64,000 nt of DNA from Aeromonas tecta (GTDB lineage Bacteria; Pseudomonadota; Gammaproteobacteria; Enterobacterales; Aeromonadaceae), in the NCBI RefSeq assembly GCF_000820185.1, contig NZ_CDCA01000022.1:124323-188322 (forward strand), in the 5' to 3' direction. Position 1 is the stretch's first letter. Each line of letters begins with the position of its first letter. The notes below the pieces were generated by a model. That model was given only the letters and a program-made list of their open reading frames with translations. It was not told the origin of the DNA and did no database searches. Below, piece after piece: positions 1 to 8,838 of this stretch. The translations under genes and the position numbers were made by a program.

Positions 1-725
1 TCTCCAGCCTGATGGGCATAGTGCACGAGACGGGCCACGCCCGTTACGAGCAGGGGCTGCCGCGTCACTTGCTGGGCCAGCCGGTGGCCGAGGCGCGATC
101 CATGGGCATTCACGAGAGCCAGAGCCTGTTTTGCGAGATGCAACTTGGCCACTCCCCGGCGTTCCTGTCGCTCATCGCGCCGCGCATCCGCGCGCACTTA
201 GGCACCCAGCCGGCGCTGGATCCTGCAAACCTCGCGAAACTGTACAACCGCGTCGAGCCCGGCTTTATCCGCGTCGATGCGGACGAGGTGACCTACCCGG
301 CGCACGTGATCCTGCGCTACGAGCTGGAGCGCGATCTGATTGAAGGGCGCATTGAGGTCGCGGACATCCCCGAGCTGTGGGATGCAAAGATGCAGCAGTG
401 GCTCGGTCTGTCGACGAAGGGCAACTACCAGAACGGCTGCATGCAGGACATCCACTGGACGGATGGGTCGTTTGGCTACTTCCCGAGTTACACGCTCGGC
501 GCCATGTACGCGGCGCAGTTGCGCTTCGCACTGGAGAAAGACGTGGGCGAGATGGGCAGCCTGATCGCCGCGGGCCGGCTGCCGGAGATCCTCGCGTGGC
601 TCGGCCGCCACATCTGGTCGCAGGGCAGCCTGTACGACACCGATACGTTGATCCGCAACGCGACCGGTGAGGCGCTGAACCCGCAGTGGCTGCGCAAACA
701 CCTGGAACAGCGTTATCTGAAGTAA
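1..725 (+). CDS. M32 family metallocarboxypeptidase, C-terminal part (5' end outside window)
   Basis: This is the C-terminal portion of a thermostable carboxypeptidase 1 (Taq) type enzyme, which removes C-terminal amino acids using one metal ion. The frame is open from the first base, so the gene starts upstream of the window. The zinc motif HETGH lies at the very start (bases 24-38), and HESQSLFCE about 30 residues later supplies the third ligand region typical of family M32. The remaining 230 residues are all helical M32 fold, with the conserved HWTDGSFGYFPSYTLG segment. It ends with TAA and is followed by a strong hairpin. M32 enzymes are cytoplasmic. The family call is firm, but the substrate cannot be told. 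Confidence 0.93.
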   Translation, partial: SSLMGIVHETGHARYEQGLPRHLLGQPVAEARSMGIHESQSLFCEMQLGHSPAFLSLIAPRIRAHLGTQPALDPANLAKLYNRVEPGFIRVDADEVTYPAHVILRYELERDLIEGRIEVADIPELWDAKMQQWLGLSTKGNYQNGCMQDIHWTDGSFGYFPSYTLGAMYAAQLRFALEKDVGEMGSLIAAGRLPEILAWLGRHIWSQGSLYDTDTLIRNATGEALNPQWLRKHLEQRYLK

Positions 726-742
726 GGGGTTGCGCGAGCATG

Positions 743-766
743 ACGGGGCAGCCTTGGCTGCCCCGT
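743..766 (+). terminator. Rho-independent terminator after the M32 carboxypeptidase
   Basis: A perfect 11-bp stem (ACGGGGCAGCC / GGCTGCCCCGT) with a two-base loop is followed by TATTATT. It lies between convergent genes and could serve both strands. Confidence 0.8.
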
Positions 767-782
767 TATTATTGGTGAGTTA

Positions 783-1184
783 TCACAGCGGATCGGGCGT
801 GCTGAGCGATTCGCGCAGTTGCAGGATATTGCCTTCGGGATCGAACGCATTGCGCAGCACCAGGCCCGGAATCGACCACTGTTGCGACAAGCAGCCACCG
901 CCAAGATCCGCCGCCTTCGCCTCGGCCCAGGCAAGACTTGGCACCGTGAAGAACGGCTTGATGGCACCCTCTTCGCGCAACTGCGGCGGTACCTCGATAA
1001 CGATACGGCTGGCGATGGCGTCGGGGATTGCGTGCAACAGCAGTTGGATGTCGTGATTTTCCATCACCACGAAGCCGTCATCCTGGCTGAGAATGTCCAT
1101 CTGCAGCAGGGTGCGGTAGAAATTGGTCAGCCGTGCGAGATCCTTGGCGTAGATCAGGGTGCCGGCGCGGGCGGGTCCTGGCAT
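783..1184 (-). CDS. VOC (glyoxalase/bleomycin-resistance fold) family protein
   Basis: The 133-residue product has the pattern of a vicinal-oxygen-chelate protein. An N-terminal beta-alpha-beta segment (LIYAKDLARLTNFYRTLLQM) is followed by VVMENHDIQLLLH and a C-terminal NAFDPEGNILQLRES strand, which is the usual end of these domains. Such proteins are metal-dependent lyases, isomerases, dioxygenases or antibiotic-binding proteins, and nothing here shows which. It stands alone, convergent with the M32 gene and divergent from the AlkA-type gene. Confidence 0.8.
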   Translation of the reverse strand: MPGPARAGTLIYAKDLARLTNFYRTLLQMDILSQDDGFVVMENHDIQLLLHAIPDAIASRIVIEVPPQLREEGAIKPFFTVPSLAWAEAKAADLGGGCLSQQWSIPGLVLRNAFDPEGNILQLRESLSTPDPL

Positions 1185-1384
1185 GGGGGAATCCTCGTTG
1201 ATGGGGTCAGCTGCAGATTCGCATATTTACCTGCCCCGCTCGACTGTTTTCACGCAGCCCTGCCATCTCTCCGACTCGCCACTCCAGGATGGGCATTTTA
1301 TTTCAATCCCTGTCCGTTTCTGGCTAGTCACTGCGCCCCCCGCCCCTTACTCTCTGAGCATGTTCCCAGTGCCGAGCCCATGCC

Positions 1385-2884
1385 ATGAATCCGTTGCCAC
1401 CGACCGAGCCCTATCAGGACGAGATCATCCCCGGTCTCACTCGCGAGCAATGTCACGCCGCCCGGCTCGCCCGGGATGCACGTTTCGACGGCCGCTTCTT
1501 CACCGGCGTGCTGTCCACCGGCATCTATTGCCGCCCGATCTGCCCGGCGCGCGCGCCGCACGAACACAATGTGCAGTACTTTCGCTTCGCGGCCGCCGCC
1601 GAGCAGCACGGGCTGCGTCCCTGCCTGCGTTGCCGGCCCGAGCTGGCGCCAGCGCAAAACGGGGATCTACCGCCGCTGCTCGCACGCATACTGACGCGCA
1701 TCGAACGCGGCGAGCTTGGCGCGTACTCCCTCGCCGAGCTTGCCACGCAAGCGGGGATCACCGAGCGCACACTCAGGCGCCAGTTCGAGCAACACCTCGG
1801 CGCCTCGCCAAAACAGGTGGAGCAGACGCGCCGCCTGCTGCTCGCGAAACGACTGCTGACCGAAACCGCACTGCCCATTACCGAGGTAGCGTTTGCGGCA
1901 GGCTTTGCAAGCATTCGCCGCTTCAACGATGCGTGGCAACAAGCCTATGGTCTGGCCCCGAGTGCCCTGCGTAAACAGCAAGGGGCGCAGCCCCCGCAAG
2001 ACGAGTCCGAGCCAGGCGCGATGCTCGGCTTGCAACTGCCATATCGTCCGCCGTTTGATGTGCACGCCATGCTCGCGTTCTACCGGCTGCGCGCTATCCC
2101 GGGGCTGGAGCGCGTCGACGAACAGGGCTACGAGCGGCGCCACAAGGTCGGCGAACAGGAGGGCTGGATCCGCATCGAGCCGGGCCCCGGCAACCAGCTG
2201 CGACTGACGCTGCGGGATCTGCCGCCGAGCGCGCTGCCGGATCTGTTGTATCGCGTGCGGCGCATGTGGGATCTCGATGCGGACATGGTGCGCATCGGTG
2301 CGCGGCTCGCGCAAGATCCGCTGCTGGCACGACTGCAGGCACGTTGGCCCGGTGTTAGGTTGCCCGGAGGCTGGGATGAATACGAGGTGCTGCTGCGCGC
2401 CATCGTCGGCCAGCAGGTGTCGGTCAAGGGCGCCATCACCATCATGGGGCGGTTGGTGGCGCGCACCGAGGCGCAATTTGGCATAGCGGCGCTGCCGACC
2501 CCGGCGCAGCTGTGTGCGCTCAACCTGGACGGCATCGGCATGCCTGGCAGCCGGATCAGAACGCTGCAGGGCGTTGCCGGCGCGCTGGCAAGCGGAGCGA
2601 TTTCCCTCGCCACGGCGAGCGATGAGCAGCTGCTCGCGCTGCCGGGCATAGGCCCCTGGACCATTGCCTACTGGCGGCTGCGCACGGGGCAGGATCCGGA
2701 CGCCTTCCCCGCCTCCGATCTGGTATTGCAAAAGGCGCTCGGCGGCGGCGTGAAGCTGCCGGTCAAGGAGGTGGAATCAATGAGCACCGCATGGCAACCC
2801 TGGCGTGCCTATGCCGCAAGCTGGTTGTGGCACGCCATGAGCGAGCAGCCCGCGCTGCTGACTGCACCGACACATCAAGAATGA
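1385..2884 (+). CDS. alkA: Ada-AlkA fusion: methylphosphotriester-sensing activator fused to 3-methyladenine DNA glycosylase II
   Basis: This 499-residue protein combines two functions. Residues 1-85 form an Ada metal-binding domain with Cys49, Cys53, Cys79 and Cys82 in the contexts YCRPIC and PCLRC. In Ada the first of these accepts a methyl group from DNA phosphotriesters. Residues about 95-190 are an AraC-type helix-turn-helix. Residues about 205-320 are the AlkA N-terminal domain and about 330-490 the HhH-GPD glycosylase core, with the hairpin LLALPGIGPWTIAYW and the expected catalytic Asp in FPASDLVLQK. The enzyme excises alkylated bases, and the N-terminal half may make expression damage-inducible. 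An ogt gene follows 14 bp downstream, so the two probably form an alkylation-repair operon. The start at 1385 is the first ATG of the frame. Confidence 0.93.
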   Translation: MNPLPPTEPYQDEIIPGLTREQCHAARLARDARFDGRFFTGVLSTGIYCRPICPARAPHEHNVQYFRFAAAAEQHGLRPCLRCRPELAPAQNGDLPPLLARILTRIERGELGAYSLAELATQAGITERTLRRQFEQHLGASPKQVEQTRRLLLAKRLLTETALPITEVAFAAGFASIRRFNDAWQQAYGLAPSALRKQQGAQPPQDESEPGAMLGLQLPYRPPFDVHAMLAFYRLRAIPGLERVDEQGYERRHKVGEQEGWIRIEPGPGNQLRLTLRDLPPSALPDLLYRVRRMWDLDADMVRIGARLAQDPLLARLQARWPGVRLPGGWDEYEVLLRAIVGQQVSVKGAITIMGRLVARTEAQFGIAALPTPAQLCALNLDGIGMPGSRIRTLQGVAGALASGAISLATASDEQLLALPGIGPWTIAYWRLRTGQDPDAFPASDLVLQKALGGGVKLPVKEVESMSTAWQPWRAYAASWLWHAMSEQPALLTAPTHQE

Positions 2885-2898
2885 GAGGAGACAACATC

Positions 2899-3375
2899 AT
2901 GATCCGTTACGACGTTCTGGAAACCAGCTGCGGCCCGCTGCTGATCGCCATCGACGAGACTGGCCTGCGCCACGTGGACTTCGCAAACGGCCTGCGCACC
3001 CTGCCAGACCAGCAAGGGTGGCAGCAAGACAGCGAGGCGCTCGCCCCCTATCTTGCCGAGTTTCGCGCCTACTTCGCGGGGGAGCTGCAGCGCTTCACGC
3101 TGCCGCTCGCGGCCCAGGGCACAGCATTTCAGCGCGCCGTGTGGCAGGCGCTGTGCGACATTCCCTATGGCGAGACCCGCAGCTACCGCGACATCGCGCT
3201 CGCCATCGGCAAGCCGACCGCGATGCGAGCGGTGGGCGCCGCGAACGGTCGCAATCCGCTGTCGATCATCGTTCCCTGTCATCGCGTGATAGGCAAGGAC
3301 GGCAGCCTGACCGGCTACGCGGGGGGGCTGCCCATCAAGCAGGCGCTGCTAAAACTGGAAGGCATTGCGTGTTGA
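2899..3375 (+). CDS. ogt: Methylated-DNA--[protein]-cysteine S-methyltransferase
   Basis: The protein directly repairs O6-methylguanine and O4-methylthymine by moving the alkyl group onto its own cysteine in a suicide reaction. It has 158 residues. The acceptor Cys127 lies in IIVPCHRVIG, and the DNA-binding segment IPYGETRSYRDIA and the GYAGGL loop are intact. The frame extends further upstream, but the start at 2899 is chosen because GAGAGGAG precedes it at good spacing and the product then begins as Ogt proteins do (MIRYDVLETSCGPL). It follows the Ada-AlkA fusion by 14 bp and is probably co-transcribed with it. Confidence 0.95.
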   Translation: MIRYDVLETSCGPLLIAIDETGLRHVDFANGLRTLPDQQGWQQDSEALAPYLAEFRAYFAGELQRFTLPLAAQGTAFQRAVWQALCDIPYGETRSYRDIALAIGKPTAMRAVGAANGRNPLSIIVPCHRVIGKDGSLTGYAGGLPIKQALLKLEGIAC

Positions 3376-3432
3376 GAAAAAAAGGCCACTCATGCTGGCG
3401 GCTTCGTTTTCATCATGCGCCGCGGGCCTGAG

Positions 3433-4296
3433 CTACTTGCTTGCCGCCGCGAGCAGGCACTCCCCCGGCGCCTCAAACCCGCTGGCCGACTCGAAGCAGC
3501 GCAATGAGCTGGCGATCTCGTCCCACAACGTCGCCTGCTCGGGGGCAGGCAGTTGCGCCATCATGGCATTGAAGCCACCGAACGCCTCCCGGGCGACCCG
3601 CACGAAGTCGGCAGCGCAGGCCGCGCGATGCGGCACCGGCACGGCATACACGTCTGGATCGGCGAATCCGGCCTGACGAAAGACGTCCTCCAGCACCCCG
3701 GCTGCCCCCAGGCTGAAGGGGCCGGGTTGCCCGGCGGCGGGTGCCGCAAGTCCGGTATGACGCCGGATGATGACGGCAGGCACCGCCCCCCAGTCATTGC
3801 GCTCCGGGGTGGAGAAGACCATGACGGCGACCCGGCCACCGGGTCTGAGCACGCGGCGCCATTCGCGCAGGGCGATCATCGGTTGCGGCATATACATCAG
3901 GCCAAGCCGGCACAGTACGGCATCGAAGCCCTCGTCGGGCAGAGCCAGTTTCTCCCCATCCATGACCCGGGTCTCCAGCTGGCTGAGCCCGTGCTCCAAC
4001 GCAACCTCCCGCGCCAGCGCCATGATCCCCTCCGAGATGTCGGTCGCCAGCACATGGCCACTCGCCCCCACCCGCCGGGCGGCGCTGACCGCCGGCTCAC
4101 CGGCGCCGGCGGCAACGTCCAGGATGCGCTGACCGGGTTGGATGCGTGCCAGATCGAGCATCCGCTCGGTCGCCTCGCCGTACCAGGCATCCAGCACCGG
4201 GTTCCAGCGCCGCCAGGCCGCGCCATCCTTGTTCCACTGCGCCCGTTGCGCGCGCTTGTACTGCTCGGCATCGAACGGGGGTTGTTGCTCGGCCAT
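3433..4296 (-). CDS. Class I SAM-dependent methyltransferase
   Basis: This 287-residue protein is of the UbiE/Methyltransf_11 type. Motif I is ILDVAAGAGEPA, followed by the acidic-loop region VLATDIS, the MDGEKLALPDEGFDAVLCRLGLMYM segment (motifs II-III), and LRPGGRVAVMVFS. The frame opens at 4332, but the start at 4296 (MAEQQPP) is preferred because AGGAG lies 7 bases before it. The substrate is unknown and small molecules are typical for this group. It is convergent with ogt. Confidence 0.85.
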   Translation of the reverse strand: MAEQQPPFDAEQYKRAQRAQWNKDGAAWRRWNPVLDAWYGEATERMLDLARIQPGQRILDVAAGAGEPAVSAARRVGASGHVLATDISEGIMALAREVALEHGLSQLETRVMDGEKLALPDEGFDAVLCRLGLMYMPQPMIALREWRRVLRPGGRVAVMVFSTPERNDWGAVPAVIIRRHTGLAAPAAGQPGPFSLGAAGVLEDVFRQAGFADPDVYAVPVPHRAACAADFVRVAREAFGGFNAMMAQLPAPEQATLWDEIASSLRCFESASGFEAPGECLLAAASK

Positions 4297-4534
4297 CTTC
4301 TTGCTCCTTTGGCTGCGGCAGATCCTCATCACCGGATAGACAATCCGGCGATGACCACACTGCTGATCCTCTAGCCCATTTCGATGCCCCTTGCCACGCA
4401 GTGGGCTGGTTCCTGCGGATCAGTGGCATGCGGGCACCCTCACTGGATACAGGCACCTGGCTCTATGCTTGAGGAGGCGAGATCGGGATGATCTTGCCGC
4501 TAACCGATTTTTCAATTCGCAAAGGAGATAGCAG

Positions 4535-4954
4535 ATGAAATTTATCGCGGCAGTCGTCTTTTCGCTGTCGGCACTGCTGATGGTCGGCGCCCCTTCTTGG
4601 GCCACCGCCGGGGAGCAGGTGGTCAGCAAGGCGCAGCTCAAGTGGAAGGATCTTGGTAATGGCATCGCGGCCGCCCCGGTCTCCGGCGACATGGCAACGG
4701 GACCGAGCCGGTTTTTCCTGAAATACCCGGTGGGGCTGGTGACGCCTAGCCATCATCACGACGCGGATCACTATGTGACCCTGATGTCGGGCGCCATCAC
4801 CCTGACGGTCGCAGGCAAGGAGTACCGCCTCGGCCCCGGCGATTACTTCGCCCTGACCGACAAGGTGCCCCATGTGGCCAAGGTGGAAGGCAATGAGGAG
4901 GCGGTATTCTTTATCCAGGCAGACGGTCCCTGGAATGTGGTGATGGAGAAATAA
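4535..4954 (+). CDS. Exported cupin-domain protein
   Basis: The 139-residue product has a clear Sec signal peptide (MKFIAAVVFSLSALLMVGAP, cleavage near the Ala-rich residues 22-26), followed by one small cupin barrel. Cupin motif 1 is SHHHDADHYVTLMSGAITLTV and motif 2 is LGPGDYFALTDKVPH, so several metal-binding histidines are present. AAAGGAG precedes the ATG. It is probably a periplasmic metal-binding protein. The enzymatic role is not evident and no neighbour suggests one. Confidence 0.8.
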   Translation: MKFIAAVVFSLSALLMVGAPSWATAGEQVVSKAQLKWKDLGNGIAAAPVSGDMATGPSRFFLKYPVGLVTPSHHHDADHYVTLMSGAITLTVAGKEYRLGPGDYFALTDKVPHVAKVEGNEEAVFFIQADGPWNVVMEK

Positions 4955-4973
4955 GCTGTCTGACCGTGCCGTT

Positions 4974-4999
4974 AGCGGGAGCCCTCTGCGGCTCCCGCT
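4974..4999. terminator. Bidirectional hairpin terminator
   Basis: A 10-bp inverted repeat (AGCGGGAGCC / GGCTCCCGCT) with a six-base loop sits between the cupin gene and the convergent methyltransferase gene. The T-run is short on the plus strand. Confidence 0.6.
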
Positions 5000-5032
5000 T
5001 TGGTGTGGCAGGCCGCGTGCGCGCCGGATATC

Positions 5033-5698
5033 TCAGCGCCTTGTTGCCAGCCAGCCGTGAAAGCCGAGCGCCTGAAAGTAACGCTGCCCCGTGCTAAACC
5101 CGGCTGCATGTAACAGCTGCTGAAGTTGCCCTTCATCGAGCGAAATAAAGTCATCGGCAAGGCGCTGCACCATGCGCTCGCTGGCCGCCATCGGCAGACC
5201 CGCCAACCGCGCCTGCTGCCCCATGACGGTGCGCTCCATCGGATCCTCCGCCACCATGAGATCCGCCAGCAGCAACGGCGCGCCGGCCCTGAGTTGGCGG
5301 GAGATAGCACCAAGCAACGTCGCCTTGGTATCTTCCTCCAGAAAATGCAGCACAAGCAGACAGAGTGCGCCGTCACAGCGTAATGAGGCAGTGGGTAATT
5401 CCCCCAACAGCCAGGTAACCCTCTCCCCCATCCCGGCCTCGTCGGCCCGCTGACGCGCCTGCATCAGCATGTCCGCCGAGATGTCCTGGGCGATAAACTG
5501 CCACCCTGGGCAGAGTTTGCCGAGCAGCACCAGTTCGCACCCCGTACCCACCCCCACCAGCAGCACTCGGGCATCGGTCCCGAGCCGCGCCATCAGCTGG
5601 GCCGCGCTCAACTGATGCAACAACTCATAACCCGGCACCAGCAATGGAATGCGCTGGTCATAGGCCAGCGCCCCCTCTCCTTCAAATCGCTCCGCCAT
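5033..5698 (-). CDS. Class I SAM-dependent methyltransferase
   Basis: The product is a 221-residue Rossmann-fold methyltransferase. Motif I is VLLVGVGTGCELVLLG, the acidic end of strand 2 is FIAQDIS, and the post-motif LLGELPTASLRCDGALCLLVLHFL is followed by LRAGAPLLLADLM. It resembles the TrmB/Methyltransf_12 group in general layout. It is not closely related to the methyltransferase at 3433-4296. The substrate is unknown. Confidence 0.82.
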   Translation of the reverse strand: MAERFEGEGALAYDQRIPLLVPGYELLHQLSAAQLMARLGTDARVLLVGVGTGCELVLLGKLCPGWQFIAQDISADMLMQARQRADEAGMGERVTWLLGELPTASLRCDGALCLLVLHFLEEDTKATLLGAISRQLRAGAPLLLADLMVAEDPMERTVMGQQARLAGLPMAASERMVQRLADDFISLDEGQLQQLLHAAGFSTGQRYFQALGFHGWLATRR

Positions 5699-5853
5699 CT
5701 CGCGCTCCTTGGTTGAACCCTTGTGATAAGGGCTCTAGCCGGGAGAAGGTAAAGCACTATCTGGGATGGGCCGCTGGGTTTGGCCCCCCTGTAGCGACAC
5801 GGCCAGCACGGAGACGGCGCTGGCCTTGCCGCCGCTGTGCTGGCATGGCGGAG

Positions 5854-6102
5854 TTATCGGTTGTTGTCTCGCAGCGCCGGGTTAAACACCCGCTTGATGG
5901 AGGCGGGATTGGCGGTGAGTTTCGCGGCGGGGCGGCGGGGGCGCCTGACCAGCTCGCCGCCGCAATTCGGGCAGACGTGCTGCAGATGGCGCTCGCTGCA
6001 ATCGGTGCAGAAGGTGCACTCGAACGAGCAGATGAGCGCATCACTGCTGCCGGCGGGCAGGTCCTTGTCACAGCACTCGCAGTTGGGTCTGAGCTCCAGC
6101 AT
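5854..6102 (-). CDS. DUF1272 zinc-ribbon-like small protein
   Basis: This 82-residue protein is rich in paired cysteines: CECCDKDLP, CSFECTFCTDC and CPNCGG. These match the DUF1272 family, whose members are thought to bind zinc and whose function is unknown. An in-frame TTG lies two codons upstream, but ATG at 6102 is preferred because AAGAGG is correctly spaced. It lies 39 bp after the DHCW cupin gene on the same strand, so the two are probably co-transcribed. Confidence 0.85.
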   Translation of the reverse strand: MLELRPNCECCDKDLPAGSSDALICSFECTFCTDCSERHLQHVCPNCGGELVRRPRRPAAKLTANPASIKRVFNPALRDNNR

Positions 6103-6141
6103 GGGCAACCTCTTGATTAAATGGGGAAAGGAATACGCGAG

Positions 6142-6471
6142 TCAGTCGACGATAAAGAGCTTGGCGCCCAGCTCGGTGAAGGATCGATGGGGTTCGGCGT
6201 TGTCGGCCACCTGATAGCTCATGCCCGCCGTCAGGGTGAAGACGCGGCCATCTTGCAGCTCGGTGTGCAGCTCCCCCTCGAGGCACAGCAGGACGTGGCC
6301 CTTGCTGCACCAGTGATCCGCCAGATAGCCGGGGGAATACGCCACCATCCGCACCCGCATGGGGCCAAAGTGCTGGGTGTGCCAGCGGGCGACGCCGCGC
6401 TCCCCTTTATGTTCGGTGGGCGTTATCTCGGCCCAGTTCGTGGTGCAAAACGGCAGGTCCTTGATTTCCAT
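6142..6471 (-). CDS. DHCW-motif cupin-fold protein
   Basis: This 109-residue single-domain cupin carries the signature ADHWCSKGHVLLCLEGEL, the variant metal-site motif of DHCW cupins. The remaining strands (VFTLTAGMSYQVADNAEPHRS) complete the barrel. The frame extends to 6504, but ATG at 6471 has a GGAG five bases upstream and gives the usual N terminus (MEIKDLPF). The function of this family is not established. It is probably the first gene of an operon with the DUF1272 gene. Confidence 0.85.
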   Translation of the reverse strand: MEIKDLPFCTTNWAEITPTEHKGERGVARWHTQHFGPMRVRMVAYSPGYLADHWCSKGHVLLCLEGELHTELQDGRVFTLTAGMSYQVADNAEPHRSFTELGAKLFIVD

Positions 6472-6647
6472 CGCAACTCCATTTGTCAAAACAAGAGGCA
6501 TCACAACAGCAGGGGGCGATCAGCATCCGTCGCCCCCATCCATGCCTGCGTTAAGCTGGGGTGCCCGGATCAAGCGAGCCTCCCCCATAGCGCCTCCCCT
6601 ATACTGCCATCGAATTCGCGCCCGTGACATGCCCTGTCTGGCCACTA

Positions 6648-8531
6648 TTACCGCTTGAGGCTGCCCATCACCTGCATCTCGCAGCGTTTGCAATCAAAGC
6701 GCAGCCGGAAACTGTCTTTGCCCATCTTGAGCTCGAGCGGTTCGGGTTTGAGGCCGGGCACCTCCTTGGGGCAGAGGTTCTGGCTGTAGCGGATGCAATG
6801 CTTGGTGATCATCAGCACCACTTCTCCCTCCTCCTTGTTCGCCTCATAGGCGGGAGAAATGCGCTCCACCCCGTGCTCGCGGAAGAACTGCTCGGCGGCC
6901 GCGTTCAACACGTTGCCAAGGTAGGAGAGTCGATGCTGGGGATAGGTGACGTCGCGCAATGGGATGCGCCGCTCCGGGCGCTTGTAACTCGCGAGGCGCG
7001 CCGCTTCCAGCGCGGCTATGCCGTCCCGGCGCAGGCCGTTGAGCTGGGAGGCGGCGATAAACAGCGGAGAAGTGAACGCCAGCTCAATCTTGCGCGCCAC
7101 GAACAGGCTGTTGCCAAGCTTGCCAAGTTGATCCCGCGCCTGCTGCAGCGCCCGCTCCGGGTTGCCGGCAATCTGTTTGTCGCAGACGAGCTCCACGCTG
7201 GCCTCGATGCCCTGCTCGTCGATAAGGGTGAGCCGCAGCCCTTCCTCACACTCGGATAAGCGCATATCGATCCGGATGCGGCGATCCGCACTCGGTTTCT
7301 CCAGCAGTTTGCTGAAGGCCTGATCGTGATTGCGGTAGATCTCACTGCCAACCTTGAGCCCGGGCACGGGTTCCGAGAGCAGCAACTGCTTGCTTCCCGC
7401 CTTGGTCTCGACCTTGTTGAGCCGCATCCCCACCAGCTCGTTGTTCGGCTTGAAGAAGCCCAGACCGTCGCCGTTGTTCAAGCTAAGTCCCAGCTTGTCG
7501 AGCGGGCGCCCGTCTATCTCTATCCCCTCCTTGCTGACGCGAGTGACCCGGCCCAGGGGTTCGCCCAAGTATTTCGGGCTGCGCGGGGAGTCAATATCCG
7601 GCTGGCGGCCGTGGAGAAAGTAATCGGTGGCACCCCGGTTGAAACTCTTCTTCGGATCCGGCGTGAAGCCGTAAGTGCAGCGGCCAGCTGAGCTCGCCAC
7701 CAGATCCGGGCGCCGCTCCAAAATGGCGTCGAGCTTCTGACGATACCAGGCGGTGACGTTTTTGACGTAATCCAGCCCCTTGAGTCGCCCCTCAATCTTG
7801 AAGGAGCGGATGCCCGCCTCGATCAGCGCCTCCAGGTTCGCGCTCTGATCCATGTCTTTCAAAGAGAGCAGGTGACTGTCTGCCACCAGCACCTCGCCGT
7901 CCGGCTTTTGCAGGGTGCAGGGCAGCCGGCACAGCTGGGCGCATTCTCCCCGGTTCGCGCTGCGACCGGTGCGGGCATAGCTGATGTTGCACTGGCCGCT
8001 GTAGGAGACGCACAGCGCCCCGTGGATAAAGAATTCCAGTTGCACATTGGTCTGCGCGCTGATGGCGCGGATCTGCTCGAGGGACAACTCGCGGGCCAGC
8101 ACCACCTGGGAGAAGCCCACGTCCTGCAGAAACTTCACCTTCTCTGGGGTGCGGTTGTCGGTCTGGGTGCTGGCGTGCAGGGCGATGGGAGGCAAGTCCA
8201 GCGCCAGCAGGCCCATGTCCTGCACGATCAGCGCATCGGCGCCCGCTTCATAGATCTGGTGAGTGAGGCGCCTGGCCTGCTCCAGCTCGTGGTCGTGCAG
8301 CAGGGTGTTGAAGGCGACGAAGACTTGAGCGCCGAAGCGGTGGGCGTGGCGCGCCAGCGCTTCTATGTCATCGAGGGAGTTGCCGGCGGCGCTGCGGGCG
8401 CCAAAGGCGGGGCCGCCCATGTAGACGGCATCGGCGCCATGGTTGATGGCTTCAATGCCGTAGGCGAGATTCTTGGCCGGGGCCAGCAGTTCGAGGCGAT
8501 TCTGTTCGAGACGACGGGTTTGATCGTGCAT
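6648..8531 (-). CDS. rlhA: 23S rRNA 5-hydroxycytidine C2501 synthase (U32 peptidase-like)
   Basis: The product has 627 residues and is full length for RlhA (YdcP), which hydroxylates C2501 of 23S rRNA in the peptidyl-transferase centre. The N-terminal half is the U32 domain (LELLAPAKNLAYGIEAINHGADAVYMGG). It contains the cysteine cluster CVSYSGQCNISYARTGRSANRGECAQLCRLPC, expected to bind an iron-sulfur cluster. The C-terminal part carries LCPKEVPG and FDCKRCEM, which are typical of the long U32 group and absent from the short UbiU/UbiV proteins. No good ribosome-binding site precedes the ATG. It stands alone. Confidence 0.9.
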   Translation of the reverse strand: MHDQTRRLEQNRLELLAPAKNLAYGIEAINHGADAVYMGGPAFGARSAAGNSLDDIEALARHAHRFGAQVFVAFNTLLHDHELEQARRLTHQIYEAGADALIVQDMGLLALDLPPIALHASTQTDNRTPEKVKFLQDVGFSQVVLARELSLEQIRAISAQTNVQLEFFIHGALCVSYSGQCNISYARTGRSANRGECAQLCRLPCTLQKPDGEVLVADSHLLSLKDMDQSANLEALIEAGIRSFKIEGRLKGLDYVKNVTAWYRQKLDAILERRPDLVASSAGRCTYGFTPDPKKSFNRGATDYFLHGRQPDIDSPRSPKYLGEPLGRVTRVSKEGIEIDGRPLDKLGLSLNNGDGLGFFKPNNELVGMRLNKVETKAGSKQLLLSEPVPGLKVGSEIYRNHDQAFSKLLEKPSADRRIRIDMRLSECEEGLRLTLIDEQGIEASVELVCDKQIAGNPERALQQARDQLGKLGNSLFVARKIELAFTSPLFIAASQLNGLRRDGIAALEAARLASYKRPERRIPLRDVTYPQHRLSYLGNVLNAAAEQFFREHGVERISPAYEANKEEGEVVLMITKHCIRYSQNLCPKEVPGLKPEPLELKMGKDSFRLRFDCKRCEMQVMGSLKR

Positions 8532-8838
8532 GGGTCTGGTTCGCAGGCGGCAGCAAAGGCAGCCACTCTAGCGAGGCCCGTACCTCCCTGCCTTGATCCC
8601 GCTTAAGATCACCGCAAGATACAGGATTGAACATAGGCCCTGCTCAGAGGGCGCTGTTCTCGCTAAGTACTGCTGTTACCCCCTCATCCTCACCCCTTCT
8701 CCCGCGAGGGGAGAAGGGAGTAGATCGCTGTGCTGCGGCTACGTCCTGGATAATTTACCAACCGCGTAAGCCAAGCGCGTAAGGAGCGGCAGTGCTGGAG
8801 GTTCCTTCTTCCTTTGGCAGAGGGAGCCACACAACGTG
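8532..8838. other. Intergenic stretch (307 bp) between rlhA and the LysE-type gene
   Basis: No plausible gene is visible on either strand. The one recognisable item is the hairpin repeat at 8679-8719, annotated separately. The part next to rlhA (8532-8680) should hold the rlhA promoter, but no convincing -35/-10 pair stands out. Confidence 0.6.
8679..8719. repeat. REP-like intergenic hairpin element, copy 1
   Basis: The element reads CCCCCTCATCCTCACCCC and then the palindrome CTTCTCCC-GCGA-GGGGAGAAG. A second copy in reverse orientation lies at 33825-33863. Both copies are intergenic. The shared hairpin plus a flanking ATGAGGGGG tail on the same side indicate a dispersed repeat family and not two unrelated terminators. 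Confidence 0.75.
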
